A stretch of DNA of 59,419 nucleotides, taken from NCBI GenBank assembly GCA_051453625.1, contig JBOZIK010000001.1, positions 130,035,627-130,095,045 of the forward strand. Direction: 5' to 3'. Source of the DNA: Welwitschia mirabilis. Taxonomy: Eukaryota; Gnetophyta; Gnetopsida; Welwitschiales. The notes beneath the pieces were generated by a model. The model saw only the letters and a program-made list of their open reading frames with translations. It was not told the origin of the DNA and ran no database searches. Positions 11,842 to 23,320 of the stretch are shown one piece after another; the stretch's first letter is position 1, and each line of letters opens with the position of its first letter. Position numbers and translations under genes: made by a program.

Positions 11842-13130
11842 TGATAACACTAAAAAATTAACACTTGTATTAAGGAATTAAGTCATTGTTAGCAATTTTA
11901 ATTAATCATCATAGCAGTTTTATGCATTTCTTTCACTTAAGGTCATGAAAATCATGTTTTACTACTAATATGCCTAAATACTTTCATTTTGCAAGTTAAA
12001 TATGACATCAGGAGAATTATGGTAGGAGATTGAACTATGTGGAGCATATTTGATAGTAGTGTTGGTAACAAGCATGGCAGTGCCCGTTTTTTGAAGCAAA
12101 CCAGTACCATACTTAAATTTCTGAGTCCTATTGATGTGCATAATTCATTCTTGTAATTTGTACAATGAGAAGATGCATGAGGAATATTTTCTAAGAAAAC
12201 CCCCTCAATTTAACCCCATCACTAAATAATTATTTGATGTACTTTTGGACATTCTTTAAAATAACCCCATTAGCCCTTAGAAACCATATTGAAAAACCCT
12301 AATCTAGGCTTATAAATACTCTTCCTCACTTCATTTGAAGGGAGTAACTTCATTATGATATTTCAAGAAATTGGGGATTTAGTCATAAGTTCTTTCTAAG
12401 CCTTCCATAGGGGCAGACTAGCTACCAAGCTAGCATGATACTTCTTAGTTTAGCAAGAGTACATTTTTTTATTATATGCTTTACTTACTCTGATAATAAA
12501 GTACTACATGTTCTTAGTGCATTACTTTGATATCAAGTTGTGAATGTCATACCTGTTATACTTAGAATTGGCTAAGTCATGATTTTACTTTAAGATCTAA
12601 TTTGGTGGTTTTCCTTTACATTCTAGCTTGCATAACCTAAATTTTTATTTGATGAATCTTGGGAGACCCCTATTTTCCATGCTTAGTTTATTCTTGCTAT
12701 GAAGGCTAGGTGGCTTGATTATATTACCCTTATGTTTATGATGGATGATTTATGCCATTGTGCTTAAGCTTAAACTAATGAAATACTCATGGGCATAGTG
12801 GATTACATCATTGTGAATGAGTAGGAAGTAAAGCTACATGTTTTCATTTTAAGTATTTATGTTTTTCTATGAAGTTATTATGTTAGTTTGAATGCTAGAT
12901 CTTTGATATCATTTCACTCTCTACTACTCTTTACTTTTATTCTTATTTTATTAATAGATTTTATTATTTATTCTTGATGAAGAATGACACTAGGACCATA
13001 CTACAAATGGAAGTCCTATTATTTTTGGTAAAATTTTGATTTGGTCATGTAATATTTGTATACTAGGCAATATTATAAATTATCATGTATTAATGATAGA
13101 TACAAGCATAGCTAAATTTCACCATAAACA
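11842..13130 (+). repeat. LTR B (middle LTR), 1.29 kb
   Basis: Starts TGATAACACTAAAAAATTAAC and ends ACCATAAACA. A TATA box TATAAATAC lies at 12,311-12,319, preceded by AACCCTAATCTAGG. It aligns over its whole length with LTR C. It serves as 3' LTR of the truncated first copy and as 5' LTR of the second. Confidence 0.85.
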
Positions 13131-13136
13131 TCTTTT

Positions 13137-13154
13137 TGACACAATTGTTAGGGA
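13137..13154 (+). other. Primer-binding site, tRNA-Asp type, CpG-decayed
   Basis: TGACACAATTGTTAGGGA lies six bases after LTR B. The Athila-type PBS complementary to tRNA-Asp is, from memory, TGGCGCCGTTGCCGGGGA. Nearly every difference is G to A or C to T, several at CpG. The following ATAGTGAC also fits. This confirms LTR B as a functional 5' LTR and supports the Athila/Tat assignment. Confidence 0.75.
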
Positions 13155-14039
13155 TAGTGACACAACAACAATAGTGCAGCATGCATAGAATTTACTTTTT
13201 TGCATCCTTTTTAGCTTTTTCACCTTATTTTTAATTTTTATTTCTTTTTTTCCCTTCTTTTTATTATTAGTAAATTAGTGTTTTGATTAATAGAATCTGA
13301 TCTTGTAACTTCTTTTTCTTTTTTTCCCCTTCCTTTTTTTTCGTTTCTTTTCTTTTAGTTTTTATTTTTTGTTTTTATTCCTTTTATTTCTTTTCTTGTA
13401 AAATACTATCTAGATAATATCTTTAATTTTCTTATAAGGGCTGGTTTTATGTAGGTTTCAAATAAAATACTTCAAGAAAATAATTAAAAAATAGTTCATT
13501 CTTCTATCCATCTTTATTTCTATCATTATTTCTTTCCTCTTTTTCCCTTGTCTCTCTTAAGTAACTTTCTTAAAAGGTACTTGAAGGTTATTTTAAAGAA
13601 GTACTTATCATAAAATCTCAAGGAAGTACTTTAGTATAGGTAGTTTTGATTTCTATAATTTTCATTTCTTACATTACATTGCATTGTACTTTTATTTTTG
13701 CATTAGTTTTTCTCAAAACCCTTATTTAGTCTTTTTTTTTATATAAATTAGCCAAATTGATCTTATATCTTAGACTATCAATTTTTTCAAATCTTTGACT
13801 ATCCTTTTTACCAAATCAATTTTATGCTATCTTACTAGCACTAGCATTTTTTCTCACTGGTGCCACCAAATTTTTCCATTAAAATATCTTTATCTTTAGT
13901 GAAATTCACTTTTATGGCATCTTGAATCTTTTCACACACTGTGTTCTTCCAAAAATGTAACTTGTTTTGACTATTTTCTTAAATTTTATGAACTACAAAT
14001 GAACCTTTGATGGTATATTAGATTAAATCCCTTTTGAAT
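13155..14039 (+). other. Pyrimidine-rich leader of element
   Basis: No gene. The part 13,190-13,400 is strongly T/C-rich, with many runs of T, the usual leader between PBS and gag in this group of elements. The rest is AT-rich without motif. Confidence 0.5.
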
Positions 14040-15560
14040 TTAACATGAATGAAAACCCTAGAGGCTAGTTGTAAGAGAGACCACAATAAAGCCATAATGG
14101 CTCTAGGAGTAACCTTCCCCCAACCAACCCTAGACTTACTTTAAAAGAATATCTTCAATCTTAATGTTTAGGTATATGTTATTACATTATTCAACCTTCA
14201 AATTCCAAAGAATAGATCTTAATCCAGCATTAATTCAACTTATTTCAAACTTTTAGGGTTTAAATTTAGAAGCTTCCTACTTACATCTCAAAATGTTTGA
14301 GTGTGTTCTTTTCATAATTTCTTAAAATCTAGATACATCTAATGTACTTAGATTAATGTTATTTCCTTTTTTCTTCTTAAAAATAAGGTAAAATATTGGC
14401 TTTACCCATTGAAACCTATTTCCATTACCACATCAGCTAAACTCAACCAAGAATTCATTAGAAAAAAAGTTTCTAGTCAAAAACCACTCACATTACAAGG
14501 AAGTTATAAAATTTTAATAAAAGGATAATGAAACATTCTCCTACACCTTAGATATATTTAATAATATACTTCTCCAATGCCCACAACATGGGTTTAAGTA
14601 AGGAAGATTCATAAATTTATTATGAAGGACTTTCATTCAATCATAGGAAACTTATAGAGATAATATGTAAAAGAAGCTTTTTAGATCTTATGATTGGTAA
14701 AGCTTGGAATTTTCTTGAGACCATATCTAAGAGTTCTAGGAATTAGAAGAAACCTAATGATCTACCAAGATCATAACAACCTATTAGGTTTACTAGTATT
14801 TTTAAAATTCATGCTAATACTAAGGTTAACCAAAAGTTAGATGAGTTTTGAAAGAAAATTAAAACTCTTAGTATGAATCCTAAGTTCATAACTCCAACTC
14901 TCTGTTACAACATTTGTCATATGGATACTCATAAAACCTCAAATTATCCATCTATTCTCATGTTCCAAGAAGTAGTGAAAGAATAAGTTAATGCTATAGG
15001 ATAACTATGGTACAACCAAAGAACTAATAACCTTACTCTAAAATAGATAAACCTAGGTAAATAAATGATCCAAATGTTTCATATAACACTCCCAAAGTCT
15101 CATCTAGTCAACCTAAGAATTCAAATCCTATTCCAACTTTAGACTCTTTAGAAATCACACTTCAAAAAATTATAGAAGCCTAACATCACATTAATGCATC
15201 TCAAAAATAATTGAATTAACAAAACTCTTTCACATTACAAAGGCTAAGATAAACCATTACCCATATCTTTACATCCCTTAACTAACATGAGAAGGAAAAT
15301 CTTCTTATATACATGAGCCTAACCTTGGTAGTTATATGTTGATAGAAGATACACAAATCAAGGAGTCCAAGATCATAGGCTTGAGAAGTGAAAAAGAAAT
15401 TAAAAAGAAATTATAAGAGAAATAATCCTAAGAAGAAGAAGTACAAAGATATAAGCCTAAAAGTAAGGAAAATGTAGAGGAGAAACATGAAGATAAGAAA
15501 GTTCTTTCAACTTACAAGGAACTTATACCATTTCCTCAACAACTTAGAAATAATTACTTG
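14040..15560 (+). pseudogene. Gypsy gag, decayed
   Basis: Gag of the plus-strand element. Near 14.6 kb a stretch reads YYEGLSFNHRKLI, then SFLDLMIGKAWNFLE, which matches the family pattern FYxGL...FLxxxxxEAWxFL at the end of the gag core. A degenerate zinc-knuckle region follows at 14,903-14,950 (NICHMDTHKTSNYP): the second Cys and the His are kept, while the first and last Cys have apparently become Tyr. Then come VNAIG and YNQRTNN, also typical. There are several stops and at least one frame change. In the family, gag forms the virus-like particle. This is one of only two coding parts left in the element. Confidence 0.6.
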
Positions 15561-15564
15561 GATT

Positions 15565-16150
15565 AAAAAAACTAAGAAGCACTATAAATTTTCAAGGAAA
15601 TAAAAATCAATGTCCCTCTTTTAGAAGCCATTAAACAAATCACTTCTTATTGCAAATTCTTAAAAGATCTATGCAGTATTAAAAATAGGATGAATGTGAA
15701 TAGTAAATCCTTCCTTGCTCAACAAACTAATGCTATCATTTAAAACTAAATCCCTCCAAAATATAAAGATCTAAGATTTCCTACAATATCCATCACTATT
15801 GATAATACAAACTTTCAATAATTCTTGTTAGATCTTAAAGCTAGTGTCAATTTTTTACCTTATAGTATCTACAAGGAACTTGATCTAAATGATCTCAAAG
15901 ATACTAAACATCAGTTATAATTAGTTGATAGATCCTTGAAATCACCTTTGTACTTTGTATTTTTGGAGATATAAAAGACTAAAATCCATATCATTTCTAT
16001 TATCTTAATGAGACCTCTTATTGCTACTTATAATGATCTTATCAATTGTATAAATTTTCTTATGAATATTTCTTTTGGAAACAAGGCTATTAAATTGAAT
16101 ATTTTTAATACTATAAAGCAATTAAATGATTTTCGAGGAGTGTAGTTTAT
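15565..16150 (+). pseudogene. Gypsy protease and preceding linker, decayed
   Basis: Begins with a linker typical of Athila/Tat elements (IFKEIKINVPLLEAIKQI, then YCKFLKDLCSIK). It continues with IPPKYKDLRFPTISITI and the aspartic protease active site at 15,831-15,845, which reads DLKAS where the family has DLGAS. The catalytic Asp is kept, and the Gly to Lys change needs only G to A changes. VNFLPYSIYKEL and LVDRSLKSP follow. Stops are frequent. Beyond about 16.1 kb the RT expected next is absent. Confidence 0.7.
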
Positions 16151-18374
16151 AGAAAGCCTTAATGATCTTGATCCTTCTTCCTATAAGTAAAACATTTTTT
16201 CTATTTCATATTCTTTGGATTTTGATTCATATGATAATAATTTTTCTTATGATATGATATTGCCTCTTGAAAATCTAAGATTTATCTTTGATGATAACCC
16301 TTCTAATTCATTGATTTCTTCATTTATGCCTTCATCAAAATAAAATATTTAACAAGAATTATTAGTTAATAAGATAAAGGAAGTCCTTTCATGATTGGAA
16401 CGTTTAAGCCTTAATGAGTATTTTCCTTACATCCTTTTTGAATTTTTTTAATTCATCATGATAACATTTCTAAGTCTGATTCATCATTTGATCAACCTTC
16501 CTATTCTTTTAATATTGATCCTTTTTCACCTTCATTCATACTACACACCAATGTTATGAATCTAGCTTGAGTTTATCAATGAGATTGAATTGGATTTACT
16601 TACTATAGGCTTAGGAAGCTTGAATCAAAATAAGAAAGGATCCCATGTATTTAAGAATTCTTTTTTCATTGAAAACCCTAATACTTTCAAGACACCTTAC
16701 CTACATTTAAGCCACTTACACTCATCCAAGTTGCCTTCATATAATTCCTTATTACCTCTATTTCATCCACCTCCTCCATCATCTTATGAGTTCATGAGAC
16801 TCAATGATCCTGATTAATGATCTTTTCTTTAAATCATGAATAAAGAGATCTTTTATCTTTTCAGAGCTCAGTTGAAATTTTGTGAGTTTTGGGTTTCTCA
16901 TTAACTTGTCCTTTGAATGTTTGATATCTTTATTAAGATTTGCATGAATTTAGAGATCTCCAACTTGGAACCAAAAAAAAAAAAAGATGGATTTTCTTAT
17001 TTCATAATACTTCTTTATTTTAAAGCATTTATGAAGATGATATTACTTTTTCTATTAGGCTAATGAGTCAATGACCCTTTCTTGTGTTATGAATATAAAA
17101 AGAAAAAATTAATAATAAGAGTAAGAAATATTAAGAAAAATCTTGAATCTCTTTAGCACATCTTTTTATGATATTTTTTATTGGATTTCATTAACTACAT
17201 CGGGGTTATGGGTGCCTCCTGGTAATGTAGCTAAAATGATGTATTGTACTTCATTCATCTATATTGAGGTTATAGACACTTGTTGGTAATATAGAAATGA
17301 ATCCTTCTTGTATAATATGTTAAATATTTTAGAACTAAGTATCATAATATTAAATGCTTAATATTATTAAATGATTAAAAGTTCAATGCCCATGAAAGAA
17401 GAAGGGAAAGAAATGAAATTAAGCTGGGATTGGAAAAATCTTGTGTTTACTTGTTTTAATAACTGAATTTAACATTCTTTGATTAGTTGTAACTTTTCAA
17501 GGATCTAAAAACTTATATTTTTCTTTGTCTTGGTAAATAATCTATCCAAATTATGTAAATAAATAAATACCATTAGTTTGTATCTTTATCGTTTCTTATT
17601 TTTTCATAGAATGCATACTAGGGTTTTGGATTTTCTTCATTTACTCCATCACATGTTCACTCACTTCCATTATCTATTCTAAGCCATAATCCTTTAACTT
17701 TTCCTTCTATGAAAAGTACACTAAAAAATACATTGTATTTTCTATGATGTAGTCCCTCTATCCATGTCTAGTTCTAAGGAAAAATTAAAATCAATTATTA
17801 ATAAGATCTTATCATTAAATGGCCCTCATTTCATCCATTTTCTATAAAAACCTGTGATTTCCAAGTGAAATGCACTAAGCACTTATTTTTCTTGTAAACA
17901 CAATATTGCTACAACCCTTTTCTAGTTTGCTCAAGCCAAATCTCAGAGCTATTCTAGTGCCATCATCATTTCTAACTAGTGATACTACATTATTTTATGA
18001 AAATAGATTTCTACTTTTCATAGACATCCTTAGTTATATTTATTATGTTTTTAAAACTTAGGTTTCGGTTAAATATTTATAGAAACTAACTGATTCAAAT
18101 TCATCCTTTATATTTTCATTTCAAAATCATCACATCTAATCCTCATTTTCCATCTTATTTTAGTCATTTTTAAGCTTTTATAGCCATATCTTTTAGATTT
18201 AGAAGTTTAAAACATTGTAACTAAAGTTTTGTCTTTGATTTTTAGTCTTTTAATTATATTAATTTGAATTATATCTTTTTTAGTTTAGTCATACATTTCA
18301 CTTTTTTCTTCTTATAATTTATTTTCTAGCTTAGTATAAACGACATTATCAAATGCATCATTCATTTCTCATTA
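16151..18374 (+). other. Non-coding 3' half of element
   Basis: No RT, RNase H or integrase motif on either strand. From 16,590 to 16,817 a 75-codon open frame with a Pro-rich end is visible, but I recognise nothing in it. A 13-base poly-A lies near 16,973-16,985. The whole stretch replaces pol, as in other non-autonomous elements that keep gag and protease only. Confidence 0.5.
17187..17304 (+). repeat. Degenerate 65-bp tandem pair
   Basis: Two similar units, about 17,187-17,240 and 17,252-17,304. Each has TTCATT, then a GGGGTTATGG or GAGGTTATAG core, then CTGGTAATGTAG or TTGGTAATATAG. They lie in the non-coding 3' half of the plus-strand Gypsy element. Confidence 0.6.
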
Positions 18375-18627
18375 TGTTGACATTCAAGTTTTCATCTTTC
18401 AAACTTTGAGAATAAAGTTTAACTTTAGTTTGAGGGAGTGGCATTTGCACTTAAAGTACTTACTTTTCATGCTCTATCTTTTACTCAAAGTTTAATTTTA
18501 GAGTATACTAGCTAATTTTTTTTTCAAGAATCATTCATCTTTACATACTTGACTAAATTAATTTGTAATTTTTTCATGTTATCTAATTTTTTGACACATG
18601 TTTTTGCTAAAGAACTAGTAAAAAATT

Positions 18628-18639
18628 GGTTAAGGGGTA
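18628..18639 (+). other. Polypurine tract before LTR C
   Basis: GGTTAAGGGGTA, equivalent to the GGTTGAGGGGTA before LTR B, lies directly before the LTR start. Confidence 0.7.
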
Positions 18640-19940
18640 TTATAATACTCAAAAAGTTTTATTTATGTCAAGGAATTAAGATCTTATTAATAATTTTATT
18701 TAATCATCATAATATTTTTATGCATTTCTTTCACTTAAGCCCATGAAAATATAATTTTACTACTAATATGTTTAAACCCAATCATTTTGCAGATAAATGT
18801 AAGATCAAGAGCATCATGGCAAAAGATGGAGCTATGCTAAGCATAAGTGGTAGTGAAGCCAATTCTAGGCATGGTGGCATGAGTTTCTTAAAGTAAAATA
18901 GTATCATTCTTATGTTTTAAGTTTTCTTAGCACAAGAAATTCATTCCATCATTTTTGAAAATAGAAGATAAATGAGGAATATTTTCTAAGAAGAACCCCT
19001 TAATTTGTCTCCATGACTAAAGAATTATTTTATTTACTTTGGAAATTTTTTAAAATGATTCCACTAGGCCTTAGAGACCCTAATTGGAAACCCTAATCTA
19101 GACATATAAATATCCTTCCTCACTTCATTTAAAGGAAGTTACTTCATTGTGATATTTCAAGGAGATTGGAGATTTAGTTATGAATTCTTTCTAAGCCTCC
19201 TATAGGAATGGGCTATTACCAATCTAGAATTATGTTTATTAGTTTAGCATGCTACATTTCTATATTATATGATTTACTCATTTTGATAATAAAGTACTAT
19301 AGGTTCTTAATGCACCAACTTGATATCAAGTTATGAATGTTATACTTTTTATACTTAGGATTAGTTGAGTCATGCTTTTACTTTAACATATAATTTAGTG
19401 ATTTTCCTTTACATTCTAGCTTGCATAACCTAAATGTTTATTTGATGGATCTTGGAAGACCCCTACTTTTCATGCTTATTTTATTCTTGTTATGAAGACT
19501 AGATGACTTTATTATATTACCTACATATCTATGATAGATGAAATTATGCCATTATGCTTAAGCTTAGACTAATGAAATATTCATAATTAGAGTAGATTAT
19601 ATCATTGTAAATGAGTCATAAATAAAGCTACATGTTTTCATTTTAAGTACTTATGTTTTTTTCATAAATTTATTATATTAGTTTAAATGCTATATCACAT
19701 TTCTAGATCTTTAATGTCATTTCAATCCATAGTACTCTTTATCTTTGTGCTTGTTTTACTAATATATTTTTTCATCTATATCTAAAAAAGAATGATACTA
19801 GAATTATACTATAAATGAAAGTCCTAGTATTTTTTACAAAAGTTGGATTTCATCATGCAAGATCTATATCCCTAGGACAATCTTGTGAATTATCATATAT
19901 TAATGCTAGATACAAGCATAGCCAAATATTACCATGAATA
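18640..19940 (+). repeat. LTR C (3' LTR), 1.30 kb
   Basis: Starts TTATAATACTC, where the ancestral TG has become TT, and ends ACCATGAATA. It aligns with LTR B throughout; a TATA box TATAAATAT is at 19,105-19,113. It is followed at once by CTACT, the right copy of the TSD. Confidence 0.85.
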
Positions 19941-19945
19941 CTACT

Positions 19946-20060
19946 TATTTCATGTTAGGATTAAGTTTACATTCAACATCTTTACAAGGTTTAGAATTTT
20001 CTTCAAAATAGATTCTATATAAATATATCATTAGGTTAATTTCTTTTATATTATGGTAGT
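19946..20060 (-). pseudogene. Gypsy RT N-terminal end, beyond the insertion
   Basis: Minus-strand reading gives PCKDVECKLNPNMK directly at the insertion edge, the conserved lead-in to the RT fingers (family pattern RRLNPxMxxVVxKE). It joins in register to VVIKEF at 11,235 once the inserted element is removed. This is the cleanest proof that the two halves belong to one Gypsy element. Confidence 0.75.
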
Positions 20061-20499
20061 TTTTTGTTTGTTAAGCATAATAACTAAGGCTTCTTCTTAT
20101 AAAGTAGCTAATTTTGCAAAACTACTATAAGGGATACTTTATTCTCCTATGAATGCATATTTTAAGTCTTTAGAAAAAGGTTTAAGTTTAATGTTAGAAA
20201 TAAAGTCTTCCTTAAAATGTTATTTTTGTGGTACATGTAGTAAAGGTTTGAATTAATCCTTCCTATGAAATGTTTCATCATTAGATTTCTTTAGAGACAA
20301 AGTGCTAGTTCTTAATGGTTTTAGAATAGTGGATGATCTTTTAATAAGAATAAATTCAAGGATTATATTTTTTTAAATTTCTAAGTAAGTTTAGATCTTC
20401 CAATTCATCCATAGCATTCTTTTCCATTACATTGAAAAATTGTAACTTTATATTTGTTATTTCAAATTATATCCTTAATAATTTATTTCTACAATTTAT
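20061..20499 (-). other. Gypsy linker between protease and RT
   Basis: Low-complexity, A/T-rich on the minus strand with no recognisable motif. It corresponds to the variable acidic linker that normally lies between protease and RT in this group. Confidence 0.4.
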
Positions 20500-21100
20500 A
20501 AATAATTAGGAGTAGCTAGGAATTATCTTCCTATGATAAGAGAGGATCCTCTTAATGTTTCTTTCATCTCTAATGCTATAAAGTTTACTAGATAGTAAAA
20601 TTTATTTGCCTACACCAAAACATATTTTATTATTATCTTAGGGATTTTAGTTTAGCAAAGAGTAAGTTGCAAAGCTATTCTAGTTTTTCTTGGTATTTTT
20701 AATTTAAATTCTTTACATAATAAACAAATAATTAAATTCAAATGATATTTCAAGTCTAATAAGAATATATTAATCCTTGTTGAGCCTATGACACATGAAA
20801 TTGTTAGGGAATTGGAATTTTTGAACTTTGGAGGAAGTTTATTTTTAACTATGGCATTTACTTGTTGAGTTAAGAAAACATTCCTCTTAATGTTGATTCA
20901 TATCCTTTACTATAAACATATCTCTAAGAAATTTTGCATAAAAATAAACTCTCTGAATAACATCCAAAAGAAAAATATTTATTTTCACTTCCTTAAAGAT
21001 TTTTAGGAATTCTTCATTAAATTGTTTCTTTCCTAAGAGTATAAGGCATTTAGGAAATGGGATCTTTTTTATTTTTTTATATCTAACTCTCTTCATTGAA
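20500..21100 (-). pseudogene. Gypsy protease with preceding conserved linker
   Basis: At 20,887-21,096 the minus strand reads NEEFLKIFKEVKINIFLLD, then YAKFLRDMF, the strongly conserved linker before the Athila/Tat protease. Protease follows: KLPPKFKNSNSLTISCVIG, then the active site at 20,748-20,756 reading DLK for DLG, then HLNLIICLLCKEF and TRIALQLTL. The Asp is kept; Gly is lost, the same change as in the plus-strand relative. Stops occur around 20.65 kb. A Gypsy polyprotein protease would cut gag from pol in the particle. Confidence 0.75.
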
Positions 21101-21849
21101 ACTTATACATCTTTTTCAAGTTTCATAGTTAGTTAAAATTTAAGATTAGATGTAAAATGTTCTTCCCTTAGTTGTTTAACATTTTCATTTTTTTGGATAT
21201 CACTTCTAACTAAGATAGCATTAGTTCCCATAACTTCTCCTTGTTCTTCAACTATGTTGACATCATTTGGATTAACCTTATCTTTTTTCTTTGGTTAAGT
21301 GAAGTTAATGAGTGAGTTATAGTTTGATAAATTTGATTCATTTCTTGTTCTAGATGTTAAATATTTTAATTATTTTGATGATCAATTTTAGTTTATTTAT
21401 TATTGTTGGCTAATTAGGTCCTCTATGAACTATTTGATAATAATCCCTAGTAGTCTACTTTGAGGTTGATGATATGCTTTTAAAGAATATCTTTCATTTG
21501 GTTGAGAATTCAAAAGAAACTAGATTAATTCGTCCATGTTGGTTTACAATATAATTCATAAGAAAATGATATTTTTTATTGTTGTTTACCTATAAAGGGT
21601 ATTCCAACTTGTACATTATTGTATATTAGAATAGAGAGAATCTCTATATTTTTTATTTGTTTAAAGTTAATTATAGCACATTTAGCTCTATCATTAATCA
21701 ACCAAGTCTTAGATAACCTAAGTTAATCTAATATCTTAGTGATGTAATCATTTTTTCTATATAGTTATATTTTACCATCTAACTATATTTCTCATCCTAT
21801 GATTATCGAAGATTGAGATTGTTTAGCTATTTCTTTATTTCTAAAAGGT
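21101..21849 (-). other. C-terminal gag region, not resolved
   Basis: Continues the minus-strand Gypsy between gag core and protease linker. AT-rich, no clear zinc knuckle, only short frames. Confidence 0.35.
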
Positions 21850-22660
21850 ATTTTTTTAGTTTGCAAAACTTTTACCTATGTTTTTTAAGGTATTCCAAGC
21901 TTCATATAGTTCTTTAGATGTGAAATTTTCACCACTCATCATCTTTATAAATTGCCTAATTTATGTAGTTGATCTTCATAGAAAAATCTTAACAATCTTC
22001 AAGCTTTAAAACTATGTTGGATACATCTCTTTAGTACATTTTTAAAGAGGTAAGATGCCTTATGAAAAGGTTCATTATATTGTTCTTATAATTCCATAAT
22101 TTTTATTATTAATTTATTAGTTAAGTATGCTAGAAAATACTTTTCCATAAACTCATCTATGTACTCTCTTTTTGACCTCATGGAGCAAGTTTCCAGTTCT
22201 TTAGCTAGTATTTATCCTTTTATTCCAATGAAAAAGAGAAAAGTTTCATTTTAATCTCTTATAGTTGAAATTAACTTCAAATTCTCTTAGATGCTCATAG
22301 AGATCTTTAGAATCTAGACCATGAAATTTATATAACAAGTTGATGGCAATATGTTTCATTTCAATTTGGTTTGTTCATGAAAAAATAACCATATCAAGAA
22401 CATGTAGCTAAGCATTATTCTCATTAGTTTTATATAGGGCTAATTTAATTTTAAAAAATGTCTATGGATGGTACTTTCACATATCTAAAATGTAAGTTCT
22501 ACTTATTCTTAGTCAAAGTCAATATTAAAGTCATTTAGAAGAGGTTGGAATTCCTACTTTTCATTAATTTTCCTACTGAATTGGCCAATAGTAGATCTAA
22601 TACAATGATTCATGAGAAGTTAAAATCAATAAAATGATCGTTATGATAGACTACTAATGA
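21850..22660 (-). pseudogene. Gypsy gag, decayed
   Basis: Minus-strand gag core. Near 22.25-22.35 kb it reads NLLYKFHGLDSKDLYEHLRE, the family block FHGxxxEDPxxHLxxF. A frame change follows, then the LFSFSL-like and KNWKLAP-like tracts. Near 21.87-21.96 kb MMSGENFTSKELYEAWNTL matches the end of the gag core, where the family has MxxKxxxEAYxL. It is broken by stops in all frames. Confidence 0.55.
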
Positions 22661-23320
22661 AAGTTAATTTAAAAAAAACTAAAAGATTAAATTGAATTTT
22701 AAAAGATGGTAAAATTTAAAAACATTATAAGAATGCTAGCAGAGTAATGGTGGAATTAGTTAGATGTAGAGACTTATTTTGTAGAAAAAGATATTAAATA
22801 GAGAGTAAAACTTAACACAAGGTTTTTAACAAAAATAATTTTCAAATTTAAAATTTTTCATTCACAACATAGAGTGACTTATTAATAACAACATACATAG
22901 AAAGTTACATAAATTTTAGTAATAAATTAAACCTATCTTCTTTACAACTAGCTATGTAAAAATAAGATTAGAATACACCTAGATAGAATTGTAATTTCAC
23001 ACAATATATTTAAGATGAATGTCCATGGATCCATGATCCCAAGAGTAAAGGTTCCTCTGGTTCTTGCAAAATATGTAAAAAAAAAATTTATAGATTTGAT
23101 ATCTAGAATAGAAAAAAAATTTCATCAAAATAACCTAAAGAACATCAGTCACAATACTTAGCAATTATGCTAAAAACTTACCATCCCTTGACTTTTTTTA
23201 TGATGTGGAATCTTGGAAGATGTATTCTAGTTATTAAGATGTAATTATCAAATAACTAAAAGTATCAAATAAATAAACTAGGATGTCCTACTGTAGCATA
23301 GTATTATAAAATAAAAAGAA
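22661..23320. other. AT-rich DNA between two elements
   Basis: Should contain the 5' leader, PBS and part of the LTR of the minus-strand Gypsy, but I could not recognise a tRNA-Asp type PBS here. Nothing else is seen. Confidence 0.35.

Larger units (their letters stand above)
11236..19940 (+). mobile_element. Non-autonomous Gypsy element with three LTRs
   Basis: A plus-strand Athila/Tat-like element inside the RT of the minus-strand Gypsy. Layout: LTR A (partial, ends at an N gap), a 267-bp copy of the 3' internal end, LTR B, PBS, pyrimidine-rich leader, gag, protease, a long non-coding 3' part, PPT, LTR C. I see no RT, RNase H or integrase anywhere in 13.1-18.6 kb. It would have needed enzymes from a relative, perhaps of the kind it landed in. 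The arrangement LTR-partial internal-LTR-internal-LTR looks like a tandem dimer sharing its middle LTR. The bulk of the first internal region is deleted or lost in the gap. Confidence 0.8.
8715..22660 (-). mobile_element. Ty3/Gypsy Athila/Tat-like element, split
   Basis: A minus-strand Gypsy polyprotein read from high to low coordinates: gag (21.9-22.7 kb), the linker and protease (20.5-21.1 kb), the start of RT (19.95-20.06 kb), the rest of RT, RNase H and integrase (8.7-11.2 kb). The order PR-RT-RH-IN and the sequence style put it in the Athila/Tat branch. The 8.7-kb plus-strand element at 11,236-19,940 splits its RT. Removing that insert together with one copy of its 5-bp TSD restores continuous RT homology, from LNPNMK on one side to VVIKEFLKLLD on the other. 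Every domain carries stops and frameshifts, so it is dead. I did not find its LTRs or PBS. Confidence 0.8.
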
